Source of the DNA: Lineolata rhizophorae
Taxonomy: Eukaryota > Ascomycota > Dothideomycetes > Lineolatales > Lineolataceae
Assembly (NCBI GenBank): GCA_010093515.1
Contig: MU001678.1
Location: 1,078,409-1,142,408, forward strand
Reading direction: 5' to 3'
Length of the DNA stretch: 64,000 nucleotides
Under the pieces are notes generated by a model that made no database searches, was not told the DNA's origin, and worked only from the letters and a program-made list of their open reading frames with translations. The position numbers and the translations under genes are program-made. Positions 1-10,740 of the stretch are shown in pieces. Positions within the stretch are counted from its first letter, which is position 1; each line of letters begins with the position of its first letter.

Positions 1-811
1 TCGCAACAAAAGACTTGCAAGTCGTGGGTATGGAGCTGTCAGGCCCTAGGGACGTAATCCCACAATCCCACAATAAGCGGCCACTGGGATGCAGAGGTAA
101 GTCACCATGCCAAGCCTCGTCCCTCATCCTCAGCTGAGTACCAAGCATCCCAAGTGGGGTCGCCCATCGAAGGTATCGTCTAATCAATGCATCATAGTCC
201 ACTTCAGAAACAGCTCAATCTTGTAATCCCGCAATCCCATAATCCATCAGTCTTCCTCCTTAGTTGATCAATTCCAAAGGCACTCATAACATTGTCCCAC
301 AACTGGATTAGCGCCTGCCATATCACCATGAACAGTACAGCGTTCTTCATAAACACCATAGAGCTCGTTCGTTCAAGGCTATTAATGTACCGTTAACTAC
401 GGACTCGGCGCAACGCCTCGCAAGGTGGACCATTTCAGTGCAGGTGCAATTAGGAAACATTAATAATAAAGATACTATATACGTGGCCTCCGTCCCTCCT
501 AGCAGGGTCCGAACCCGAAGAATATGTACATACCACAAGCCACGACGCACCGGCCTTCCCACGTCGCGCTGACTACACGCGGCCATCAGTAACAGCTCTA
601 TCCCTTAACTGTCCATCTATCGCGGACGAGCAACACCCCACCCACACAGCACGCAATTCCGCTCTCGGCAGAATCGCCAGTGAAGAACCGACAAGGTCAA
701 AGGGAGTTGCAAAACTCCGCCCCCTCCCAAACTCCAATCTATGCAAGGTGAACGCAAGGGATATATCAAAGCCCACGCCACGCACGGAACGACACTACCT
801 ACCTGCCTACA
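1..811. other. Gene-free stretch downstream of HMG-CoA reductase
   Basis: No credible coding region is visible. The right part is probably the 3' flank of the HMG-CoA reductase gene, which ends at 812. Two imperfect copies of a roughly 22-nt motif (AATCCCRCAATCCCAYAAT core) lie at about 54-76 and 223-245. Short open frames here lack codon bias and motifs. Confidence 0.6.
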
Positions 812-3800
812 TCACCTCCTCCCACCAAACTGCGCCCTCGCCGCCGCAGCCGTCTGCCTCTCACGCATATCCGTCATAGCCAACGACGTCGGCGTCGGCA
901 GTGGCAGCGGCACGGGCTGCGGTGCCGGCGTCGCCGCGCGGCTCGGCACCGCGCTCCTATTGTGGCTCATGTGTGCCTTGACGAGGTGTCCTGCGGCGTG
1001 GGCCGCGCAGAGGGAGAGCTCACCGGCGAGGACGGCAGCGGCGACGATGCGGGCGAGCTGGCGGGCGTTGTCGCCGGGATCGGTTGGGTGGGCGCCGCGC
1101 ACTCCGAGCATGTCGAGCATGGCGCCCTGGGGCTCGAGGATGGTGCCGCCACCGATGGTGCCGACCTCGATCGAGGGCATGCTGACCGAGATTTGGAGGT
1201 TGCCGTTGAGGCTGTGGGGGAAGGCGACTGTTAGGTACCGGAGGGGATTTTTCTTGGTAGGGGCACAAAAGGAACAGAAACTCACTTCTTCATCACCGTG
1301 ATGCAATTGCTACTCTCTACGTTCTGCGCCGGATCCTGCCCCGTCGCCAGGAAAATCGCCGTCACCATGTTCGCCGCGTGCGCGTTGAAACCACCTATGC
1401 TGCCCGCCATGGCGCTGCCAATGAGGTTCTTGCTCGTGTTCAGCTCGACCAGCGCGTCCACGTTGCTCTTGAGCACGTTGCGCACCACATCGGCGGGGAT
1501 CGTCGCCTCGGCCACCACGCTCTTGCCGCGCCCGTCGATCCAGTTGATAGCAGCGGGTTTCTTGTCCGTGCAAAAGTTGCCCGATACCGAAATGATCGCC
1601 ATGTCCTCGAAGCCCGCCTCGGTGGCCATGACGTTGAGCGCGTGCTCGACGCCCTTCGAAATCATGTTCATGCCCATTGCGTCGCCCGTCGTGGTCTTGA
1701 ATCGGACGTACAAGTACGTGCCCGCCATGGACGTCTTCATGCTCTGCAGCCGCGCGAACCGCGACGTCGAGTTGAATGCGTCGCGCATGGTACGCTGCCC
1801 TTCGTCCGAGTCTAGCCACAGCTTTGCCGCGCCCGCGCGAGCCAGCGTCTCGAAACCCACGCACGGCCCGCGCGTCATGCCGTCGCCCGTCACCACCGTC
1901 ACGGCCCCGCCACCCGCGTTGATGGCCTTGCAGCCGCGGCTCGTGCTCGCGACGAGGACGCCTTCTGTCGTGGCCATAGGAAGAAAGTAATTCTGGCCGT
2001 CGATCATGAGAGGTCCGGCGACGCCGAGCGGGAGCGGCATGTAGCCGACCACATTCTCGCAGCAGGCGCCGTAGACGCGATCGTAGTCGAAGTGCTCGTA
2101 TGGCAGCATTGACTTTTCAAGCAGGCTGGACGTCTCGCGGGTAGCATGAGTGCGCGCCACCACAGCCCGTCGGATCTTAACCGCGCGCGTCTTGTCCTCT
2201 AGAGTCTTTTCAAGAGCATATCCGGGAATCTTCCCTCGCAAACACATCTCAATCAATTCCTCGTCATTAAGTAGAGGCGCCCTTTTAGCCTTGATAATAG
2301 CCTCGCATTCCGCCGGAGAACGCTTCGACTTCTTGTCCACAGGGCTCGTCGGGCTTTTCATGACTAGTCCCTCGTCCGAATCATCGCTCTCGTGTCGTAC
2401 GATGGATGGGATTTTCGGGGCAATAGTGCCATTCTTAGGCGGCTCGGCCTCTCTGGGAATATCATTTTTTGATGGAGGTTCTCCTTCTAGCACCTCGCTC
2501 TCGGTCGGGGGCTGCATATGAGGATGGTGCTCCTTAATCGACCAGCGAGCCGCATTGAACAAGTATCCGTTGAGCGCCACACTCATCGCGAGGGCAACAA
2601 CTATCCACTTGCTCAGCACCGGATCTTCCAAGCTCTTTAGAATGCTGTCCACGACACGGCCGCCCATGCCATCCAGCAGAGGATCGCCGTACTCGGTTTC
2701 AAACGCGGACTTGGAAGAGCCCCGCGGTTCGGCATAGTGAACGGACGGATACTCGAGCTCGTACTTGATCGGAGTCAAGACCGTCACCAAGGTTGACTGC
2801 TGTTGATTTTGTGCGCTCTTAAGGACCTCGTCGAGGCCGTTGCCGGCGACTTTGAATGGGTCCATAGGCGGCTGCGTGACGACGCTCGAGAGGCCGGACA
2901 TGGCAGGAGCGGTGCTGCTCCTCGATCCCCTAAATGGCAGCGTGCAAAGGTTAAGCACGTTGATAACGATAAAACCGGTGACCATCAGGACCTTGAACTT
3001 TGGCACGCTGGAATCCCTGATCTTCTGGCCGAAGACTCCGTATTCTACAGACTGTCCTTCGTTGCCGCTGTCGGAGCCTCCCGAAGGGTCAAGCTTCGGC
3101 CAGTCGTTGCTAGCAGCTACGTTCTCGGCTACAACCCTGCTAACGCCATCATCCTCGAGAGCTTTCCGCAGAGCAACGTGCCGCTTAATTCGATTAATCT
3201 CTAGCTTGATGGTTAGGATTGCGGTGTAGAAAGTGAAGAGCAAAACGCAATCAAAAAACAAAATCCACGCGGCCAAGAAGCAGAACTGCTTGAGGCCACC
3301 TTGGACACCCGAGGACGCGCCCGCGATGAGAATGAGAATCTCAATGGCGTAGTCCCGGACGATCTCGTAACCTCGCTCCTTCATTGCAACTTGGATTGCG
3401 TGCTGGATAGGCAAGGGAGTATGGGACTTCTTGCTCCCTTTTTCGCTGCTCTCGCCGTTCTGCTGATTCGTCGTCCGCCTCATGTCCAGGTTGGCGGAGA
3501 GCACGGCCTTGGTAAGGACAATTGGCTTCTCGAAGCCAATGGTGACGACCAAAAATGGCAGACCCTCGGAGAGGAGAACCATGTTAAGCGGAACTCCAAG
3601 CTTCGTCGTGACTGTCAGGCCGAAGAGGAACGCAAACACGGACTCGAATAGAACCGTGGCCGCCAGCCAGAAGTTCGAGCCCAACCGGCGCATCGAAAGG
3701 AACAGAGAAAGGAACGTTAGGTGCATGGATAGGTATCCAAGTGTCATTATGATTATGTCCAAGGTTTCTGCGTTCTATCGACGTGATGTCAGCCCCAATG

Positions 3801-4693
3801 TTGACCCACAAGTTTCCAAGTTCTCGCCGACGTACCTTCAACAAATCCACAAAAGCTGTCCAAGCATTAACCGCCCACTTCTTCAACCCACCCGACCCCG
3901 GCCCTTTCACCGCCTTCATAATCCACTTTTTCTCCTCATATGGCGCCCTCCCCTCATCATCGTCCTCGTCCGTGACCCTTGCTTCGGCCGCCTCAGGCGG
4001 CAGCGGAATCTCGTGTAGCGCGGCCAGCAGCTCCGGCGCCTCCGCAAACGGTATCGAAAACGCTAGCGTGGTATCGTGCGCCATCTGGGAGATTGGGTTC
4101 GTCGAGCAGGGTAGCAGCTCGGCCGACGAGTTTCGCGGCAGCGGCACGCCGTGCGGGAGCGGCGCCGTCCGCGCCGAACCCGCCGACGCCGTGTCCGGGA
4201 AGACGAGCGTCAGCAGCGCGAGGTGGCTCTGGGAGGCGTCGTCATCGTCGTCGTCGCCGCCGCCGCTGCCGCCGCCGCCGGCGGCCGCGGGGCCCGACGC
4301 CGCTGTCGCCATCGTCGCCGGGGCACTCGCGTCCTCCTCGATCTGCCACTTCCAGCCCGTCTCGGGGCCCGCCCTTAGGGACTTGCTGCCGGCGAGCAAG
4401 GCGGCGAAGTCGGCGGCGCCCAGCGGGACGGAGGCGGCGGAGGCGTCGTCGGCACCCGACTCGAACAGGTTGCTCTCGAGCAGGCCGAGGTACGTGGTGC
4501 TGGCGAGCAGGGCGACGAAGAGAATCGTCTGGACCGGGTGCGTGCAGGCCTGGCGCGACACCGACTGCAGCAGCGGCGTAATGTGGCGGTTGCACCAGCT
4601 GCGGGGGGCCGCGCTGCCGTTGCCGCTGCCGTTGCCGTCGCCGTCCTCGGCCGCCGGCCGGAACCGCGACGGGAGGAACTGTGCGCCGATCAT
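812..4693 (-). CDS. HMG-CoA reductase (3-hydroxy-3-methylglutaryl-CoA reductase), 3 exons
   Basis: Spliced as complement(join(812..1211,1286..3774,3836..4693)), 1248 aa. It makes mevalonate from HMG-CoA with NADPH in the ER membrane, the committed step of sterol and isoprenoid synthesis. An HPIH-type N-terminal hydrophobic segment starts at about residue 52. A long low-complexity Ser/Ala/Gly/Asp insert follows, then a sterol-sensing multi-pass region from about 290, a Ser/Pro/charged linker (about 700-780), and the catalytic domain. The catalytic landmarks of class I enzymes are all present: E890 in TTEG, K1024 in [12 protein letters not shown]1100 in ATGQD and H1196 in HLVKAHM. R1201-S1202 aligns with the AMPK-site region of the human enzyme. 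Intron 1 (61 nt) joins VDLLK to NAETLD, and intron 2 (74 nt) joins ITVMK to NLNGN. The start is the first ATG before the conserved N-terminus. The family assignment is secure. Confidence 0.97.
4241..4285. repeat. GC-rich trinucleotide microsatellite inside HMG-CoA reductase exon 1
   Basis: An imperfect run of CGT/CGC triplets encodes consecutive Gly and Asp residues on the minus strand (about residues 138-152). It lies in the poorly conserved segment between the first hydrophobic stretch and the sterol-sensing region. Length polymorphism would stay in frame. Confidence 0.7.
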
Positions 4694-6175
4694 TGTGGGC
4701 GGTGGTCGTTTTTGTGGAATGCTGTGTGCTTCGTGCTTGGAAATGTACTCGGTGCCTACTGTTGACGCGCGCAGGCTCGCGCACAGCGAAAGTAGCCGGA
4801 AGATAAAAAAAAAATAAATTATTTCTTAGGATCGGATGCAGATAGTAGCACTAGGTCTAGGTTGGTGGGAATTCAATTGCGATCGGGTGATCTTTTTCGC
4901 AACTGGTCGTCGAGCTCGTGGCGGGTTCCGAAACTTGGAGTTGGGGAGATGGTTTGCGCCTCGGGTGAAACTCGAGCAGGCAACTGTTGCTCGCGCAACC
5001 TGCCCCCGTGCGCGGGCAGTAGGACGTATCGGGGTGTGCGTGACGGCCGGCCAGGGCGAAAAGGAGGTGGGGGGTCTTGATTATTATTTTTGGGGGGGGC
5101 GCGGGTGTCGCTGACGATGTGAGCTGCGCGCACCTGGGAGGCGCAGCTCTCAAGCGTGACCACGGAGACCGGGGGAGCAGCAGCAGCGCGGTGCCTGGGG
5201 CAACATTTGCCCGCCGGGTCACTGGAGGCCGGCGCAACGGAGGAGGCGAAGGGGCAACGGCGACGAGGAGGGAAAAGGAGCGCGGAGAAGAAGAAGAAGG
5301 AGAGGAAGAAAAAGACGGAGCCCGTAGATCAAGGAAACGAGCCCGTGTCGCCGCTCCTTGTTGGCCCGAAAGCAGCCAAGGCCTTACCCTGGACGGACTG
5401 ACGCGCCCGCTTACCGTGCGCCACAGCCCGGCCTGATTGGGCGCGGCCTCACCGCCCTCAGGAACCCGCGCAAAGGGATCTGGGGTTCGCCCCACGCTCG
5501 ACCCGCGCCGTTGCCCAACGCCTTCGAGTCGCGCATGAGAACAATTGCGGCCACCTCAATTGTCGTCGCCGCATTGTCCTTCCCGCGAGCGCCCCACGTG
5601 CTCGCGCGCCCGACGTGCGTGCGACGGCCGTGTTCAGCTTCGCCCGTCTGCTCAATCACTTCGTCGCTGCAGGGTGATGGACGCCGCCCGGGCCCGCTGA
5701 CGACACCGCTCAACCAATCAGCCACACCACGCCTGTGTCGCCACATCCCATGACATCTGCCCATCGGGACATCTTGTAGCCCAACACGCTTGCGTTGGAC
5801 GGCCCTTTTATCGTTCATCGAAGACGTTTCACCGCGTGATTGGATGTTGCGTGTGCTGATGTGCCACGTTTTCGAGGATACGGAGGGTGTCAGTACCTGC
5901 GGTATCTTACCAGGAGTCTGATATAGATTCAAAGTGAAAATATTCGCCCGGTTGGGATGGGCCGGAGTTGTTTTGCACGAGCATGAATAAGCCCCTGGGA
6001 GAAAGAGTGAAGACAGTCAATGGAAAGGACGAATGAGTGAAGCCGGATTTAGTCTATGGATTTGAACCGTTTCTTCTACTTTGGTCTACATGGACTAGTG
6101 CAGGACTAGTACAGGATTTAGTGCACATAAAAGATTCGTAAACACTGTTGCCGCACCCGATTTTAAGCACCGCTT
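4694..6175. other. Intergenic: HMG-CoA reductase promoter and leader side, then 3' flank of the DUF3605 gene
   Basis: No supported coding region. Because HMG-CoA reductase is read leftward, the region from 4694 to about 5700 should hold its leader and promoter. A purine-rich tract at about 5261-5318 reads as pyrimidine-rich on the minus strand, which resembles the CT-rich leaders of filamentous fungal genes. A CCAAT sequence occurs near 5714. The G7 run near 5092-5099 is the only other low-complexity item. Confidence 0.5.
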
Positions 6176-7108
6176 CTAGGAAGTGCACGACGAAAGAAGC
6201 TCCTCGACGAAAGCTGGATCGGCGTCGTACACCATGACGTGGAAGTGTTCGACGGCGTCGACTGACTTGAGCGTACCTGTGTTCCGGAACCACGTGACCT
6301 GCACGGAAGTCAGCAAAGCGGACGGCACATATGACGAGGTGTCTGCCAGCAGAAAAGCGAGCACAAACATTTTCAGGCGGAATCCGGGGGTAAAATGTGC
6401 TCGCCATGAACTCCAACACTTGTTTCCGAGCCGTCGAGGTCAGCTGACCCGTGGAGTCCTCGTCGAGACGGAACTTGTGCCACACGACGAAGTGCACCAC
6501 CTTGGCGTCAATGTAGTACGGCCAGTTGTTGAGCAGGATTTGAATGTCATCTACGTCAGGTTTAGCCAAACAGAAGCACAACTGCTGCGAGACGTCGCGG
6601 ACGAAGCGAAGGAACCAACTCGTACTAGGATGCTGGAAAGGACCGGCTTTGGGCGTCAAGTCGGACCACGCCAGAACTTCCTTGACGATGTAGGCCGAGA
6701 TGGAGCCAAACCGGTTTGTTTGTTCCCAGATGTGGTGGCGGTATCTGCGCAAGTCGGACGGCAGACGCGCGAACCTGCCAAGTTGGCCGGCCCCTGTCGG
6801 AGATGTATGTATTAGCCTTGGCTCCGCTCCAACGACGAGATCGCCAAGAAACTGCAAGATGCTGAAACAAAAATCCGGGGAAGAAGCCTGCACTCCGCCG
6901 CGAGGGATCATCGCTGGGAGCACGAAAACGTACCGATAATTTCCTTGACTTCGGCCCAACTCAGACGCCGAAAGTCGGCATCCCGGGTGCTCAGAGTCTT
7001 CTTGTCCTTGTCCGACAGCCCGCGCAGATGGGGCGGACACTCGGCGGGCCAATCCCGCTTGGGGACGTTAGCGAGCCAATAGGGGACGTGCTCCCGCTCC
7101 GGCTTCAT
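6176..7108 (-). CDS. DUF3605 family protein (N-acetylglucosamine-induced protein 1-like), 4 exons
   Basis: Spliced as complement(join(6176..6298,6369..6550,6626..6793,6934..7108)), 215 aa. The family signatures appear in order: VPYWLANVPKRDWP near the N-terminus, VKEIIG, LPSDLRRY, NNWPYYIDAKVVHFVVWHKF around the middle, and TWFRNTGTLKSVDAVEHFHV at the C-terminal end. These match fungal DUF3605 proteins, some of which are labelled N-acetylglucosamine-induced protein 1; no biochemical role is established. No signal peptide or membrane segment is visible, so a soluble intracellular protein is likely. Introns are 70, 75 and 140 nt with GT...AG ends, and two contain clear CTAA(A/T) branch sites. 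The ATG at 7108 was chosen because it lies just before the conserved PYWL block; upstream in-frame sequence has no family similarity. Confidence 0.88.
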
Positions 7109-8797
7109 CGCGAAACTCGGCGTGATGGCGGCGCAGACAGGCTCATGACGGGTTGTAAATAGGTGGGTATGTAGCAGCCTAGGCAAAGCGGGCTGCTGAG
7201 CTGGCGCTGTATAGGTAGGTACGTTTTGCAGATGATGTGTTGCTGACACAAAGGGCGGAGCAACCCTCCGGCCCCGGATGCGGTGTGGCGGCACGCCAGG
7301 AAATCGCGTCCGGCCATTGTGGTGACGGGGACGTCCGTACGTATGTACCTAGTATGCGCTGTCAGCAAGATCGTCGTCGAGTTCTCCCGTCCAGAGACGA
7401 AGCGGCGCGATCGACCGGGCTAGCGACAATCGCTTTCAGCTCGGCCTTGCGTAGTCTGCGCTTCGAAGGAGTAACAAGATGTCCGCAATCAGAGCATGCC
7501 AAGGAACCAGCTCTCGTCGGCGCGCAACCTCATAAAACCGAGAAACCCACAGGACATGGGTACAAAGTACACGGCCGGTGGCTGGTGACACGGCGGGGCA
7601 GCGCGCCTATCACCGGCCGGCACCGCGCGCGTCCCGCCTCAGTCCTCCCAATTTCGCGCCTCGAGAGGCCAGGCGCAAGGGGGGAAACGCGCCCCGGGGG
7701 GCGCGCGCGCTCGGGGGGGCGCGCGCGCTGGCGGCCGCCGCCCGGGATGCGGCCCTGTTAGTTCCCGCCGGACGCGGCGCCTGATTGGCCGCTACCCCTG
7801 ATTATCAGGAACGGCCAGCAGCCGGCCTTGGCCGCAATGCCGCCGTCGGAGCTCCTAAAAGCCTATCGTCGTAGGGCAGCGAGGGAGAGCCGGCTGCATG
7901 CAGCGGTGCTAGGTCTCGCCGCTCGACATTTTCGAAATAGATGAAATCTGAGATTGGACCAAGAGCCCTATCGAGTAGGCGGTCCGCGGGCCTGGACTTC
8001 TTGGGCTCTGCCGTCCTGGGTACAAGCAGGTAATTAGCTGCCCACCGGTGGGTTTCCCGGGAAAGGGAGAGAGGAGAACAGGAGACCACCCGGGAATTTC
8101 ATGGGTATAGGCCGCATCGTCGTCTTCATATTAGTACCCCGACCGGTCTGCTCTCTCATCTTCCTTTCCTTTTCTTTTCTTTGCTCCTCCGCTGGCACTC
8201 TCGACGCCACACTGTCAGAGTCCTGCATGCCTCAACGTCAAGCATAAAGGTTGCGGACGCCACCGTGTCGGCAACACCTTATCGGATCAGCCACTTCACT
8301 CTTTCGTGCCGCCGGGCGGGTCGATATTTTTCGGCCTTGACTGAGCCGTGCCCGTCTGCCTCTTCTTTTCCATCCCTCACCACTCACACTCTCTTCGGCG
8401 CCCATCGCGTCTTGCACGCTCCACTCGTTCGTGTGCAAGGACGCCCCGTCACTCATTCACAAACTCGCCCTCACCATTGCTCACCTCCACATTCGCGGTA
8501 TCGTCGCCGCGTTACCTATTCATTTCTGAGCGTCGGCAGCTGGTGTCAGGACTGCAGGGCAAGCTATCCCCCGCATACTGCCTGCTTACATCCCACGACG
8601 TCAGCGCCTCATCATCACCACCATCGTAAAGCATCGCCTGGCCGATCGATAACTTCTCCGTTCCTTTCTTCCTGTAACCGGGTAGCGGGTGCTCGCTAGC
8701 CCCGTGTTGTCGCGATAATTTTGGTCAACACAAACTCTGTTTACGTTCGCGCGACCCGGTCCCATCCGATCTGAACCTCCACGTGCTACCGTCCGTC
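7109..8797. other. Divergent intergenic region with a CG-alternating tract and CT-rich leader
   Basis: This separates the divergent DUF3605 and small membrane-protein genes and should hold both promoters. A very GC-rich tract at about 7688-7745 contains two near-identical GGGGGGCGCGCGCGCT units. A pyrimidine-rich stretch (CTTTTCTTTTC type) at about 8156-8190 and CT-rich sequence through 8780 look like the leader of the plus-strand gene. Open frames in this stretch show no recognisable protein features. Confidence 0.5.
7692..7727. repeat. Two tandem G6-7(CG)n units
   Basis: Two adjacent copies of a G-run followed by alternating CGCGCGCG and a final CT. Alternating CG of this kind is a textbook candidate for left-handed DNA under supercoiling. 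Function is unknown. Confidence 0.6.
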
Positions 8798-9250
8798 ATG
8801 GCTGGCATCCGCGATCCAGCCTTCTGGCGCCGCTTCTCCATGGCCGTGCATCTCGACGACGAGGAGAAACAGCAGCAACAATCCGCTACCCGGCCTTCGT
8901 TGAAGCATTCGTATGTTCCCCCTCGCGACTCCATCTCATCCACCCGTTCCAATCCGCCTCGGCGAGAACTAACGTACTACTTTTTTTTGTCTTCGCTCGC
9001 CAGCGATTCCTGGCTCGCCCGCCAACAGGCCAAGCGCTCGCGTCGCACCTGCATCTGCTGGATCTTCTGGCTGTCCTTCTTCGCCGTCGTCGCCGGCATC
9101 GTCGTCGTCGTGCTCTGGCTCAAGGCCGAGGGCCTGCTCGACGACATCCGGATTGGCGGCGGCGACGACGCGGACGATGCCGCTAGTAGCGGCAGCCCGA
9201 CAGCGTCCCCGACTGCGTCTCCGACGGCCTCGCCGACTTCGACGCAATGA
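8798..9250 (+). CDS. Small conserved single-pass membrane protein, 2 exons
   Basis: Spliced as join(8798..8910,9004..9250), 119 aa. The N-terminus (MAGIRDPAFWRRFSMAVHLD) and the segment HSDSWLARQQAKRSRR resemble a small conserved hypothetical protein of filamentous ascomycetes, as I recall it. One strong hydrophobic helix covers about residues 54-78, preceded by a basic cluster (KRSRR), which suggests a cytoplasmic N-terminus. The tail is acidic and then a Ser-Pro-Thr-Ala repeat (SPTA x3). No signal peptide or catalytic motif is seen; function is unknown. The 93-nt intron has a clear branch site (AACTAACG) and joins KHS to DSW. The start is the ATG at 8798; no earlier in-frame ATG was found. 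Confidence 0.85.
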   Translation: MAGIRDPAFWRRFSMAVHLDDEEKQQQQSATRPSLKHSYVPPRDSISSTRSNPPRRELTYYFFLSSLASDSWLARQQAKRSRRTCICWIFWLSFFAVVAGIVVVVLWLKAEGLLDDIRIGGGDDADDAASSGSPTASPTASPTASPTSTQ

Positions 9251-10038
9251 GAGGCGCAACGGGCGGACTTCTTTTGCTCAGCCCTGACGGGATCGGCTGT
9301 TGTTGGGGCGCGCGGGCTTGGAGTAACCTTGGGAGTTGAACATGGCGCGCTGCCTGGGAATGGCTTCTTTTCTTTTTCATCACAATTTCCTTTTCAGCGG
9401 AGATGCAGCATTGTATGCTGCCAGTGGGTAGGATAGCTCTGGCCGAGTAAAGTGGAAGATTTGCTCTACCCGGGAGCCGGTCTGCGCTTTGGGGTGCTCT
9501 TTGCTTGAGCGCTCTGTGTTAACCCATGTGGAATGATACCAATGATGAAAGCAAAACAACAGGGGAAATGAAGATAGGAATAAAAAGCCCTTGTTTTCTT
9601 AAGTATCGTAGGATCGTGAAGTGTTGTTCATAATGGCCTCGTATTCGTACTTGTTGTGGCTGCGCTAAGCGTTGTTAGGGCCCAGGCAAGGGAGGCGACG
9701 CTATTCAACCACGTCGTGGGAGACTTCTAGTTCCTCTTGTCGGAAACACTCTAAAAAATGTATCACAGAATGCTGCTTGTTTGCAACAGGAGAAAAACAC
9801 TTGTTGATGCTACAATGAAGTGAAAACCCAGGTTCCCCAGGATATCAGCCGGCCCATTTTCTCCAGCCTTCAACGCCATGCAAGCCATGACAGTAACATC
9901 ATTACAAATTTACGACTCTCAGTGCCTGAAAGAAACCGTCGACCTTTCCACGCGTCTATGCCATTCCCATCTATTGCTAAACACAGTCTCACACCACCTC
10001 CAGTTTCACCAGACCCTCTTCGGTCGCCCCATCATCTA
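9251..10038. other. Convergent intergenic region (3' flanks)
   Basis: This lies between the 3' ends of the small membrane-protein gene and the U2AF small subunit gene. It is of mixed composition with no supported open frame, and is probably two 3' untranslated regions. Confidence 0.55.
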
Positions 10039-10740
10039 TCAGTACCGGCGTCGAACCGGCTCCGGGCTCGGGCTCCTGGAGACGCTGCGCTCGTCCCTGC
10101 CGCGCATCTTGAGCCACTTCTTTGTCGCGAGCTCGAGCTCGCGCTCGAGCTCGGGCGAGGGCTCCTTGCGGTGGATGAAGTTGCAGAAGCCGCCGCGCAC
10201 GCAGCCCTCGCCCGAGTTAAGCCGGCAGCACGCCTCGCGGAAGTCTGTCACGGGGCTCAGCTCGCAGTATATAGGCCGCGCGGCGTACCAGCGCGAGTTG
10301 AGGTCGTCGCAGGCCTTCTGTGCACTGTCCTCGTATTTGAAGCGCGCGTAGACGTTGCCGATCAGGTCTTGCGTAGTTAGCGTTCGTGCCACCATGTGGG
10401 AGAGAGAAACGGGAAAAATGCAAAAGGTGCAGCACATACGATCATTGTTGTTGTCGCACACGACAACTTCCTCCACCTCGCCATACTTGCACATCTCGCA
10501 CCAGAAGTCCTCGTAGAAGGCGTCAAAGTGGTTCTGCCGCTGCGATGGGTTCATGCGATTCTTAGGGTCGTGCTCCGGGTTCTGGTACAGGTTCGGCAGC
10601 AGGATCGTCTGCGAGTACGAGGGCTTGACGTGCTTGCGCGAGCACCGGTCACCGTGCCGGCACGCGCCGATCTTGTAGTAGAAGCTGCAGTTGACCTTGT
10701 CCTGCTCGGTGCCGAAGATGGACGCGAGGTAGTTGGCCAT
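10039..10740 (-). CDS. U2AF small subunit (U2AF35/U2AF1), 2 exons
   Basis: Spliced as complement(join(10039..10367,10440..10740)), 209 aa. It recognises the AG of the 3' splice site together with the large U2AF subunit in the nucleus. The first CCCH zinc finger uses C18, C27, C33 and H37, and S34, the residue matching the human U2AF1 hotspot, is conserved as Ser. A U2AF-homology RRM follows (NNNDHLIGNVYARF...). The second CCCH finger is CCRLNSGEGCVRGGFCNFIH. The tail has an ERELE-type charged stretch and a short RS-like end (RSVSRSPSPEPVRRRY), much shorter than animal RS domains but usual in fungi. The 72-nt intron interrupts the RRM and has a GCTAACTAC branch site only about 10 nt from its acceptor. 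Confidence 0.95.
   Translation of the reverse strand: MANYLASIFGTEQDKVNCSFYYKIGACRHGDRCSRKHVKPSYSQTILLPNLYQNPEHDPKNRMNPSQRQNHFDAFYEDFWCEMCKYGEVEEVVVCDNNNDRMCCTFCIFPVSLSHMVARTLTTQDLIGNVYARFKYEDSAQKACDDLNSRWYAARPIYCELSPVTDFREACCRLNSGEGCVRGGFCNFIHRKEPSPELERELELATKKWLKMRGRDERSVSRSPSPEPVRRRY
10126..10143. repeat. 18-bp perfect GAGCTC-based palindrome in the U2AF35 coding region
   Basis: The stretch CGCGAGCTCGAGCTCGCG equals its own reverse complement. It encodes part of the Glu/Leu/Arg-rich helix after the second zinc finger, so the palindrome is probably a by-product of an ELERELEL-type repeat with strong codon bias rather than a regulatory site. Confidence 0.8.

Noticed and set aside
812-4693. 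HMG-CoA reductase as a resistance copy of a statin-type cluster
   Set aside because: No polyketide synthase or tailoring genes within the window and the protein looks like an ordinary full-length housekeeping enzyme.
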